DNA of 64,000 bases from Platismatia glauca (lineage: Eukaryota > Ascomycota > Lecanoromycetes > Lecanorales > Parmeliaceae), in assembly GCA_963556305.1 (NCBI GenBank), contig OY745772.1, forward strand, positions 186,001 to 250,000, read 5' to 3'. Below are positions 34,058 to 43,959 of the stretch, piece by piece. The position numbers were made by a program, and so were the translations under genes. The notes beneath the pieces are model-generated. The model searched no databases and was not told where the DNA came from. It saw only the letters and a program-made list of their open reading frames with translations. The number at the start of each line of letters is the position of its first letter. The first letter of the stretch is position 1.

Positions 34058-34430
34058 ATGCTTTACGTAGCAAAAGCAAAAGCGCAGCAGTTCACCAGAA
34101 GGAAACCAAACTTAATGAAAAAGGCAGATCAACTAGCGCGATTGTGTCACGCAGACGTTGCATTGATCATCCGCAGAAATGGAAGGTATCATACTTATCG
34201 ATCGACTGATCACAAACGGTGGCCTCCCAGTATGACAGAGATCGTATGTATGAACCGGGTGTATCAATCTTTGAGCTGACTTGAGCCATCAGGAATCCTT
34301 GTACCCGTTACCTGTCAGTCTGCTGTCTAAAGACTTTGATTACACCATTCATGAAGTTCCGCATAACTCAAAGGTGGAGGAACCGTCAAACGAGAGATCT
34401 GGTTCAGTTGAGACTTCGGTAGGCACATGA
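34058..34430 (+). CDS. Small MADS-box-like protein, two exons
   Basis: Exon 1 (34058-34243) encodes a near-complete small MADS fold: AQQFTRRKPNLMKKADQLAR, LCHADVALIIRRNGRYHTY, RSTDHKRWPPSMTEI. A 49-nt intron (34244-34292, GTATGT...TCAG) joins it in phase to ESLYPLPVSLLSKDFDY and a short polar tail, total 107 residues. Intron position and the (E/D)xxYP block after it match the gene at 27432. The start at 34058 is the first ATG; part of the usual basic N-terminus is missing, so DNA binding is uncertain. Confidence 0.65.
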
Positions 34431-34995
34431 ATATTGAGGGATCCGATGTCGCATCGCATGCATTTAGCAGTACGAATAATGCTATAGGTTAGCAATGTTG
34501 AGTGCAAAGATTAGCGATAAGCATAGAAGCTGATGGAGATGCTGGGTGAGGGATGCTAATAGTAGACCGTGTAGTTAAAGAATGAAAAAGTAGGCTGGCG
34601 AATGGCGGCGCTGGAGCTTTTGGGAATTAAACAGTGATTGAGGCTCTGCATAGTCTCTCGTTGGGTAACACTCGCGATCAGATTTGGAATGATGCCATAT
34701 GAGAACACATAACCGGGAAGCATAGAATAGATGGTTGTTGCGAAACAAATCAGAGTACTCGTACATGGATTTAATGATCAGTGGGAATAAGTAAGATAGC
34801 TGCAAGGCAAAAATATATCGATAGTCGCTATTGCACGACGATTTCCAAGTCTTTTTTGATGCCTTCTACGGGTGTGGTTTGGCCTTTGATCTTGTTAATC
34901 ATGGAATTGACGGGGTCTGTGAGAGGCAATTGCGCCTTGGTATCCCTATGAGCCTCCATAGAGCACGTATTTGTTACTCTGATGATTATGGGTAT

Positions 34996-36211
34996 TCACC
35001 TCCATACCGGATCTCTTGCCTCAGATCTTGCGGCTTCTTCTGCCTCACACTTGGCAAATTTTGCCTCCTTTCCCGGACTCAGAGCTTCAGGCGGTGTGAC
35101 TGGCCGATGCCTCTTCCGGCAGTTGGATGAGAGGCCAGATTGCACTCGTTTAATATTGTGTCTGGTCTCGGCGTCATGTAGGAAAGAACAGAGTTGCGCG
35201 CATGTAATCCGAACGACAGTCGTACTCTGCGTTTGTTGAGGTATATTGGCCAAGCAAGATTTTGGCGCAAAATCACAGAGCTGGAGGGACAGTCCTTGCC
35301 CCGGAACGGTAGTTCCGTCGTCGGCACGAAATACCTGCCAAAAGCGAAAAGGCCATCAGCATTGAACTAATGCAGATACTGATTGATGATGAGCAAGCAG
35401 GAATGCCATTACATCTGCTTCCCGAACACTAAACGTCTCCAGAAGAACGGCTTCTTTCCCGTCCGGATCCGGCAGTAATCGAGGTCGCCAAATGGAGAGC
35501 GACGCCGTTCTGGACCCAACACTGTATTCAATATCAAGCCCAAGGATCACGGCGATATTGCCGTTGGAACCGGATATGTATTCATCAGCCAGCCTCACCA
35601 ACTCTTTATGATGCTGTGAGTATGACGTCTCGATCACAATGGAGGGATATTGAGAATCGGCGTGTGCAAAGGAGGCGTCTGGTGTGTGCTTGGGATATTG
35701 ATCGTCGATGGCTTCATATCCATAGAGATAGACGTCCGAGGTCGACTCTAATCTGACCAGATCAAGAACAGCTGCAATATCCGTGTCCCCACGAGCAACG
35801 CTCTTCAGCTGGGATCCAATCTCCTGAACAACAAGCTCTGTGAATATATCGTGCGTGGATGTTGGCATCCTAACGGTGAAGCGGGAAGTATGTGGAGACC
35901 AGTCGAATCTGATGCTCACAATCATTCTCATCAGTGCCATACTTTTGCAACGCTCGGGAGGACCTGTTCACTTACCGGAGTTTGCCCAACACGTAGTCAT
36001 AAAGCGATTTGTGTCTCTCTAGCATCGACCATACCGTCTGGACCTCTTCTGGTGTGATATTGAACACTGTCCACGGTCCCACCTCTTTTCCGTTATGGCA
36101 TAAGATCAGAAAATCAAGTAGGCAGGCCACTCGAGCTCCTTCTCCGCCGTATTTGGAAGGCGTAGTGGGTCTCTTGTGTTCAAGCATGATGGGAAGTGGT
36201 CGAGCTATCAT
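34996..36211 (-). CDS. PD-(D/E)XK endonuclease-like protein, three exons
   Basis: Three exons (35976-36211, 35413-35908, 34996-35334) with introns 35909-35975 and 35335-35412 give exactly 357 codons including the stop. The central domain has PDASFAHADSQYPSIVIETS, YSQHHKELVRLADEYISGSN, VILGLDIEY and LSIWRPRLL, the pattern of a fungal restriction-endonuclease-like family (Asp in PDASF, Glu in VIETS). The usual Lys of ExK is not present (ETS), as is common in these relatives. A basic C-terminus (KRHRPVTPPEALSPGKEAK) follows. The gene appears intact. Cellular role unknown. ATG at 36211 chosen as the first in-frame Met. Confidence 0.7.
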
Positions 36212-36812
36212 ATTCGCTTCGCAGTACAATGCGATGCAGGTAGCCGTTGATGCAAGGAGTTGGAGGGGCGTGTCCGGATGATTGCATAAATGTCACTACG
36301 GAGCTAGCCCGGAAACGAGCTAAGCTCTGATGCACCGAATTCTCTTCCTTTTCCAAGTCAATGAGCGTCAACGACTGTCTGAATATATTCTAGGGAACCT
36401 GCGAATGCATGGTGATGCCGTTACCTCTGTAAACTCATCAGTCTCCTTTGCAGATGGAACCTGATCCAGTCATATTTGATGAATGGTCAGTGGAGGACGC
36501 CTAGGTGTGTGAGCTGGCAAAATCCCAACCTTGCTAGAGCTTTAACGTAGGAATTCTCAGGAAGATTGCGAGGACTGGTAGTATGGGATCTTACTCCCCT
36601 ACTATCAGCTATTTTTAGCCTAGAGACTGGTAGAGCAACACTCAGCTTCGTAATTGGTCCCGGGAGCTCCCGCTTAGGAACGTTCCTATACGAAGACCGC
36701 ATAGCCCAACATAGGCCCAGGAACCACAGGAAACTTCGGTGCACATGAATTCTGGACGTATGAACTTTTTGGTCGACCTTTTGCGGTCAAGTTGTGCCGG
36801 AAAGGGCGTTGA

Positions 36813-37640
36813 ATGGGAACATGCGCCTCTTCTTCATCACATCTTGTGCAAGAAGTCCTCGACACCGGGCGATATTGGCGCAAACCAGGGATCCCCATCT
36901 TCGAACGCACTACCATAAAGAACTACCACGCCGTCAAGCTCACAGACCCTAGTGCTAGCCAATCAGCCTTCGCAACCGCACTTGATAGGCTCGGCCGCGT
37001 CGATATGGTGGTCAGCAATGGAGGGGATAGTGGACACAGTTGGAAGTCAATTTCTTCGGCTCGATCAATGTTACGAGGACGGCTGGGGAGGCCATGAGGG
37101 ATTAGAAGCTCAAAGGGGGGTGGATCCTACAGGTCGTCTCTACCAGAGGCCAAAGAGAGTCGGGCTCCCTCACAAATTCCCCAGAGTATAAATCCTACTA
37201 ACACCTATACTCGCTCAGAGTGCCTATGTTCAAAATCCACTGCACCTCCACATGGGCCGTCGAAGGCTTTACCGAAACCCTCTCTCACGAAGTCAAAGCA
37301 GAATGGAACATCCACTTCACATGCGTCGAGCCCGGTGGTTTCCGCATACTGGACCGGACGCTCCGTGGACTTCCCCACGCAGCCTACGACCACATGAGCG
37401 CCAAAGAATAAATAGCGAAGCGGAATGGAAGCCAAGCTAGGGATCCGGTCAAGGGCGTAAAGGCAAAATATCAGCTGGCGGTTACGAAGGAGCCGCTGTT
37501 GAGCGTGATTGTGGAGATGGACGCATATAAGGCGACTCGGTCGAAGATTGAGGCATATGGTGAAAAATATGGGAGGTTTGAGGGAGCAATACTACTGATC
37601 TTGAGGGGTATAAGGCTCCTCGAGATACCTGGGTTATATG
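36813..37640 (+). pseudogene. Short-chain dehydrogenase/reductase, decayed
   Basis: Scattered frames recall a classical SDR in order: HAVKLTDPSASQSAF, LDRLGRVDMVVSNGG, VEGFTETLSHEVKAEWNIHF, TCVEPGGFR and the C-terminal DPVKGVKAKYQLAVTKEP. The Gly-rich cofactor motif is missing at the 5' end. The YxxxK region has become IHCTSTWAVEG. Frame changes occur at about 37080 and 37190. Clearly non-functional. Confidence 0.65.
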
Positions 37641-38193
37641 AGTTTGGGTGACTATACTGAGGCATTTTCCATAAGCTTTGTATGTGCATAGCGAAACAGT
37701 AGATCTATCCTGCGTTCCCCTGATCCTTTAGCCTGTTACACATGCTCTTTCGGTCAAATAGAATTCCGGAAGCAGCAATCTTTGCACAACAGCCTATTGA
37801 AAACAAAGCCCCAACTTGACACGTTTCTCCTTAATACCAACACCGCAGCTAATTGATCTTCACGGATCAAATCTCTTTAATACTGTTTCCCAGCGATATT
37901 CAACCAAACGAAGCCACCCCCGTATCTCCCCAACTGTCGTCTTCATTGCGGCACTGTCACTTTGGCAGGCAGAGGGATGCGCCGCTGTAGGAGAGACAGA
38001 CGTAATCGTTGTTGGAGAGGGCGGCGAATGGGCTGGCGGAGGGGGCGGGCACCCAAGCGCCGCCTTGGCCGTCGGTGGATGTAGTATTGGTGCTGTTGTC
38101 GGATGTGCCGGTGTCGACGGCGAGGGAAACTGTTGGAGGAGGCGGAAAGCCCGCAGGCTATGGCGGATGGGAGACCGGTGACTGAGAGGTTGT
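37641..38193. other. No supported gene
   Basis: Gly- and Pro-coding GC-rich frames on both strands between 37816 and 38213 reflect base composition; no family motif was recognised. Confidence 0.35.
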
Positions 38194-38382
38194 ATGTTGA
38201 AAATGTTGCTCACCCAAGCAGGCTGTTTCCTCGGCTTCTCCGCCTTAGTCGGAGCTTACCAGATCCCTTTGACAGCTCCAGACGCCTCCCCCTTCACCCC
38301 AGACTTCGATAAGCTCGTCGCAGATACCCTGGATCACTGGCATACGCGGGGCATCTCAATTGCAGTGGTAGCACCTCCCTAA
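38194..38382 (+). pseudogene. Truncated N-terminus of a secreted serine hydrolase (beta-lactamase fold)
   Basis: 62 codons: a signal-peptide-like start (LLTQAGCFLGFSALVGAYQI), then FTPDFDKLVADTLDHW and GISIAVV, the usual opening of fungal beta-lactamase/transpeptidase-like hydrolases. It stops just where the DUF7924 fragment on the other strand begins; the catalytic SxxK part is absent. Confidence 0.5.
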
Positions 38383-38393
38383 GAGCTTGTGAG

Positions 38394-38963
38394 GCTCTTA
38401 TTGCTTTAGCGCTGCGGCCCCGAAGTATGGTTGTTCTTCGGCTTTTTGTATTCTCGCTCGGTTCTCTGAGAAAAGGAAGTATCCGTGAAGCAACGAGACT
38501 GGACTGACTGTCATCTTCCCCCAGCATAGATGTAGACTCAGCAATTGACTGCTGAGAGCTCTGCGACTCAAGTTCTTGTGGAAAGGACGCCGACTGTGAG
38601 AGTTCAAAATCTATATCCGGCGGTAATTCATCAATCGCTAAGCAGATTCTTTTCAAGTGAATCGGCATCCATATGTCGTAGACGTTCTTCGTGAATTTAT
38701 AGGCCGTCCATTTGTCCTTGCCGTCTAGGGCGGTGAAGCTGAACTCATTCTTCCTCGATGATAGCGTAATGGCCATAGATTCTCACCGACCTGTGATCGT
38801 GCGAGATCGAAAAGGCAAGAATTTCCCGGTGAAGCTCTTTTTCGCGCTTCACAGCTCTGTAAAGTTCGACAACACCTCTTACCGCGTAGGTCATACTGTG
38901 AGCATTCTCTCGATCCGCTACATCGAATGAGCTGGTTGCTGAGCATGAGGCGGAAATATACAA
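38394..38963 (-). pseudogene. DUF7924-type protein, C-terminal fragment
   Basis: Encodes the end of a DUF7924-like domain: VADRENAHSMTYAVRGVVEL, EILAFSISHDHRSVRIYGHY and FSFTALDGKDKWTAYKF, then a Ser/Gln-rich tail. Relative to the 45.7 kb copy it lacks about 31 bases between IIEE and EFSFT, which shifts the frame. The start is truncated upstream of VADRENAH. It is an inverted, near-identical relative of 45.6-45.96 kb over a good part of its length. Confidence 0.6.
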
Positions 38964-39006
38964 AGGCCGGAGTATACGGTGCGATGCTACAATACGTCAT
39001 TGCTGG

Positions 39007-39345
39007 ATGCTGGGATCTGACAAAGCCTTCGCTCACCCTACCCTGGTTATATCTCACAATGACGAGGTCATGCTTAAGCGAACGATGCGTGTGGTACGCA
39101 GACCTAAGACGTTGAAGTGGAAAGGATTCAAATTGAAGGGTCGCCAGGTTCTCCAATATCCAGCACCCATAAGAAGACCAGCAGTCCTGTCATCGTATGC
39201 TGTGAGCAGCGACTTACGGAGCCTCCAGGACTTGCTTCAAGCAACTTCCAACCCTGAGAGGCTCATTCGTCTAAAAGATAATCAAGGCGACAATGCTCTT
39301 GCCCTTGCTTGTATGGAGGGCGACGGCCATTTGTGCGGTCCGTGA
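39007..39345 (+). pseudogene. Possible ankyrin-repeat fragment
   Basis: A 112-codon frame ends with SSDLRSLQDLLQATSN, RLIRLKDNQGDNALALAC and MEGDGHL, which fits about one ankyrin repeat. Neighbouring sequence gives no complete gene. Low confidence. Confidence 0.3.
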
Positions 39346-39612
39346 ACGGTTTCCTTGGTAAGTAGTACATCTCTGCCATGTTTCACGCTCGTACGAATCC
39401 GCTGGTTTGCCAACCTACTCTAGGATGGAATGCAGAAGTCATCGAAGGTTCCACCTTTGGCAGGGCTCGATGATCCATTTTCGGAATTGGGCTCGGCTAT
39501 CTGATTGTTCCACAAATGGCGCACCTCCTCACTCACAACGATTCTCCTTCATCCAAAGGTCTAAATAGTCCGACTATGGACGGGATCTCTGCCTATCAAA
39601 ACGGGGCTACCT

Positions 39613-40743
39613 ATGAGCTTTTGGTCAGAAGCATGCTTGTATGGGAATCACCTCAGGAACCGGCTACCACACGGTCCCAGAGGGAGTACGACGGCGTATG
39701 AAAAGAAACACCTGAAGAAGCCTGATCTCAGCAAGGAGAGGACCTTTGGGTGCGTGTGCTTGGTGTATATACCGAAGGATGTGAGAGAGAGCAAGCTACA
39801 CCCTCGTGGCTACGAGGCAATCTACCTTGGATACCTCTCCTCGTCGCAGTACCGTGTATACGATCCACGAAAGAACCGCTTGGTGTTTCCTACTTCGGTG
39901 AAGTTTTATGAGGACCGGAAGGGAGTCGATTTGCTGAACCAATTGGACTTCCCTCAGTCATACAATACCCTCCGAGCCGACGTCGACCCACTACCTCCCA
40001 GAGTCATAGACGGTCCCCGGGACGCGTCGCCCAGTGTGTCCGATGATACATCAAGCGACGACGATGATCAGGGTGGTGCCACGAGGCCTGGAGCACCCAC
40101 GTCGTCGCCGCCAGAAAGATCACGAAATGGAAGTATTGGAGATCATCAAGCAGAGGGAGAGCTCTCTGGAAGATCTCCTCCCACTGGAACCAACACGGGT
40201 GACAACGCACCCAATTTTGCTGGGGGAATGCCACCACCGGCTTCTGGGCCAGGAGAGCTTGGGGAACTCTCTCCTTCAAATATTAACAATATCCCACCAG
40301 GAATGGAATCGCCTCATGACATCAACAGCGTGCCTACAGATCCCTCCATACCATTCCTTCCTACATCCACTACGATGCGACGATCCACGCGACAGCCTAC
40401 ACCCGCGACAGCCACGTCGTCGCGCCCATAGAGAAAGAAGAAAGAATATGACCCTTATGCCTTCTACAAACGATTCGGTGAAAAGGCACGGTTAGCCACT
40501 ACAATCCTCGAACCACAGACATACAAAGAGGCTATTACAGGGCCGAATGCGCGTCAGTGGAAACTCGCTATTGCTAAACAGCTCCACGATCTCATGGCCG
40601 CAGGCACATGGATACTGGTGGATCTCCCCTTAGGCAAGAGGCCGATCACATGCAAATGGGTCTTCAAAGTCAAATACAATCCGGACGGTACTGTGGACAA
40701 GTTCAAAGCCCGCTTGGTAGCAAGAGGATTCAGTCATTATGAG
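39613..40743 (+). mobile_element. Copia-type retrotransposon fragment (integrase end to start of RT)
   Basis: A single frame, with one TAG at 40429-40431, runs from the end of the integrase (ACLYGNHLRNRLPHG, FGCVCLVYIPKDVRESKLHP, GYEAIYLGYLSSSQYRVYDP) through an acidic linker into the RT opening (ARQWKLAIAKQLHDL, TWILVDLPLGKRPITCKWVF, KARLVARGFS). Homology stops abruptly after GFSHYEG near 40743. The catalytic RT, RNase H, gag, protease and both LTRs are missing. Confidence 0.78.
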
Positions 40744-41006
40744 GGTCCGCAAAAATCTATTTTGGGGAAGACCAAACACAACGCGGTGATTGCCCGAAAA
40801 TGGACACTAGAAGATGTGCCAAAATTGAAGTTGAACCGTTTTCTTAACACCGGGAAATTCAGATGGGTTGCATTTATTTTTGGTGGGTATCTGCATAAGG
40901 CTGTCAGATAGAACCGTCTAGAATTCCTGACTTGCGGACCTAATGGGTCTGCAAGTCCAGACTCATCAAATTGTGGGATCTTCAACTCTCGCTATGAGCA
41001 TCCGAC

Positions 41007-41300
41007 ATGACTTTTGAAGTACCACAGCACACACGACAGCGACTCGCTGCCGTCATTTATGACCTAAAGAATGCTATTGGGCAGGAAGCAGCAAAAGCTT
41101 ACTTGACGCGCATTACCACCGTTGAATCGCTGGAGTTCGAGCTTGGAGCTGAACTCTGCGGCGACGACTCGTGGATGGAATACGTCAATGAAGACTGCAT
41201 GACTGATGCTAGCGACTCTTCTTATCCCACGCCGTTCTTCCCCTACGAAAAATATTGGAGAACCGTTTTTGCAGATGACGAACTCACAGACAGAAACTGA
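41007..41300 (+). CDS. Small hypothetical protein
   Basis: 97 codons with balanced composition (TRQRLAAVIYDLKNAIGQEA, ESLEFELGAELCGDDSW) ending at a TGA. No homology recognised; it may be one exon of a larger gene or chance. Confidence 0.3.
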   Translation: MTFEVPQHTRQRLAAVIYDLKNAIGQEAAKAYLTRITTVESLEFELGAELCGDDSWMEYVNEDCMTDASDSSYPTPFFPYEKYWRTVFADDELTDRN

Positions 41301-41364
41301 CTCTTGTTGCCCAGCATCGTCGCCTCAAGTTGCTAAGGTTACAGCTAGCACTGTGTGAACCTAG

Positions 41365-41376
41365 CCCTAACCCTAA
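41365..41376. repeat. Two interstitial telomere-like units (CCCTAACCCTAA)
   Basis: Two perfect copies of the canonical fungal telomere unit, flanked by near-units (CCTAG before, AG after). Too short to be certain it is more than chance. Confidence 0.35.
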
Positions 41377-41722
41377 AGTCGCATATCCCAGTGGGTTGCA
41401 TATCCGGGAGAATACGAGTATGTCACGACGTGCCCCGCGGAGGCGCCAAGGCGCAACCGTCTCTCACGGATGAGCAAAGATCTCGTGAGGGATGGCGTCC
41501 GTTCCATGATTGACAAGATCAGGGCCAACCCACATTCGTAGAAGGCATCAAAGAGGCTTTGGACACCGTTGTGCTAAACTATAGCTACGAAGGAAAATAA
41601 GATACGTTGACAAATCGAACTCCTAATAGCCGAGGATAAGTTCTCGTCTTAATGCGTTGATATAAGGAAGCTCTAGAAGTATATCTAAGAGAGAGGCGTA
41701 CGGGGTAGAAGAGGCGAAGGAC

Positions 41723-41833
41723 TAGAAAGGAGTCTTATTGAAAGAAAGGGAATAAAAGAAGGGAGAGGAGGTTAGAAAGGAGTCTTATTGAAAGAAAGGG
41801 AATAAAAGAAGGGAGAGGAGGTTAGAAAGGAGT
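41723..41833. repeat. 50-bp tandem duplication (2.2 copies)
   Basis: The unit beginning TAGAAAGGAGTCTTATTG is repeated exactly at a period of 50 bases (41723, 41773) with a partial third copy from 41823. It is purine-rich and non-coding. Confidence 0.85.
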
Positions 41834-42089
41834 GGGAGCTTGGAAATTATTATTGTTAAGTTGGAGGCTGTGGTGGCTTGGGATTAGTACGAGTAATTAT
41901 TCAGTAGGCATTAGGATTCTAGGAAAGGGGATGGGTGAATAGTATTGTTGAAGTTGAATTATGTAAGAGCAAGCTTGACATTTTCATGACTGTGGCTTTT
42001 CTCTGGGTACTAGTAGTCTCTTGCCCGGCTGGCGATCGTGTTGTGACCCAGGTCCGTAAAAGTGGATCGCTATCTAAATCGCGTGATTA

Positions 42090-43593
42090 TCAAAGCTTCA
42101 ATTCCGACTCAATGGCCACTTCACACGACGGGTCCGCCGGCCAGTACAACTTTGGTTTTTCCAACCCCGCCTTCTCTAGTAGCTCCCCCCATTCGCTCTC
42201 GGTTCGCTCTGCAGACGCACAGGATCCCATCTGTTCAATGTCCGAAACTACAGCCCAAGGATGAGCTCCATGCTCCGGCATTACCTGCTCGTGGATGACG
42301 AGGCGCGAATATCCGGGTTTCATCGCCTCGCGGATCCGCGTCAGGATCGCAAGGCAGTCCTTGTCTTGCCAATTATGCAGACAGAGTCGTATGTAGTAAG
42401 CTCTCGCATCTGTCCATTTCCCCAACCCGTGTTAGCAAGTGGAATTAACCTTCCTTGCCCCTTTCCCGAAAATTCAACTCAAGCGAGGCGCGGCAAACTT
42501 ACTTTTGACAGGCTGCTCGGTGAAGAAGTCGTACGCTTGCATCTCGACACCTGCAGGGGTTGGAGGAGTGCTGGCGATCATTCCGGGCAAATCTTGCGCG
42601 ATTACTCGTCCCGGTAGATCTGGCATGGCCGAGCGCAGTCCCGCGGCCATGTGTCCGTTTCCGGCACCAATATCGACAAAGAGCACATCTTGAAACGTGC
42701 GGTCAAAGCCAGCGACCACTCGTTCGAGAATTGGATAGACCGCCTCGATTCTTTGCGACTTGCGGACGCCCATCGCGCTCAGCAAGATGCCAATCGCCTT
42801 GGCGTTTTCGGGTCTCGAGCCGAAGATCTCGTAGGGGGCCTTACCCGGCGCGTTGAAGGCAAGTTGCATCCCGGTATTGAGCGGGTCTTTGGGGTTTTGG
42901 TAGTGAGTCTCGGCAAGCAGGCGTGGCGTGGCGTAGAAGGTTGTATGCACAAAATCGGCACTATGATGCTTGTTAGACCGATGGTAAAAGTTTGCCTTGA
43001 ATGCCCACGAGTAGGCGGTCGTTCGACTTACAATTTTGGCATCGCCGCCGCCACTTTGGGGTCACCGAGCTGGGCATAGGAGGCAGAGAGTGTGTAGGTC
43101 TGGGTATTGGATTCTCTGACTGCTCCAAAGCAAACACTGGCGCGTAGAAATCGGACTGTGGTTGAAATCAGAACGGTAGACCAATTTGTACTCAGACACA
43201 GGACACACGCAGTAGGACTGCATCCGCTCCCGTGATCTCGACGAGTTGGTCAAGCGTCTTAGGTTTGCCTCCTTCTGCCAAGGCCGGATACAAGCCCATT
43301 TGACAGCATACTCGCATTGTTACCCATTCAATAGGCTAGAAACAGTCAGTGGGTGGCATCTGACATGATCACTCGCAGATGACGTTTGGTCATGAGTCAA
43401 TGTGCTACGGGCATACCTGAGCAACGGCCACACGAGTGATAGGACCGGGAGCGTCTTCAAGAGATATCATAGCCTCGCGCGCGGCATGGAATAATTGAGA
43501 GCGGAGATTTGTGTCTTGGATGAGAGATTGCGGAGGGTTCGAAACTAAAAGCTTGAGCTGAGCCAAAACTTCCGCAGGAGAGACTTGAGACAT
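42090..43593 (-). CDS. COMT-type O-methyltransferase, five exons, intact
   Basis: Exons 43417-43593, 43209-43335, 43032-43155, 42503-42960 and 42090-42409 sum to 1206 nt, or 401 residues, with every junction in phase. The N-terminal helical dimerisation part includes PIEWVTMRVCCQMGLYPALA and PKTLDQLVEITGAD. The SAM site is LFVDIGAGNGHMAAGL with PGRVIAQDLPG. The catalytic region has AYYIRLCLHNWQDKDC (catalytic-type His in LHNW) and ERTESEWGELLEKAG. Likely transfers a methyl group to a phenolic or polyketide hydroxyl in secondary metabolism; the substrate cannot be read from sequence. ATG at 43593 fits better than the upstream 43647. Confidence 0.82.
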
Positions 43594-43959
43594 GATGAGA
43601 CGAGTAGGAGGAGTCCAAGAATCTAGAAGCTTGCTGGTAGTTGGCAATATGGCTCCTAATAAATCTGTCGCAGAGGTTGTAAGCGACTAGGTAATTTTGG
43701 GAGGATCGAAACTAATAGTAACCGTATTGATACTGTATTGGTACTTTATTCACTGGCATACCGGACTTACCGGATATATCCTGGCTTGGCGCCAAGGTCT
43801 TAGCATCACGACTATACCTGGGTGTTTCCGAGGTCTTGGCATATCCTGACTTCAACTGGACCTTCTATTTTGGCTAGTAGGTAGCTAAGTACTCTATATG
43901 ATTCTCCATTCTCCATTCTCCATTCTTCATTCATTGATCCTGCTGTCCTACATTCCTAG

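Larger units (their letters stand above)
41301..42089. other. Gene-free, purine-rich and repeat-bearing stretch
   Basis: Contains the telomere-like motif and the 50-bp tandem duplication listed separately, with purine-rich sequence around them. Downstream of the O-methyltransferase 3' end no gene was seen. Confidence 0.45.

Noticed and set aside
37816..38213. Gly-rich and Pro-rich frames on both strands
   Set aside because: Each is the mirror of the other over GC-rich DNA; no conserved motif, start context or splice structure.
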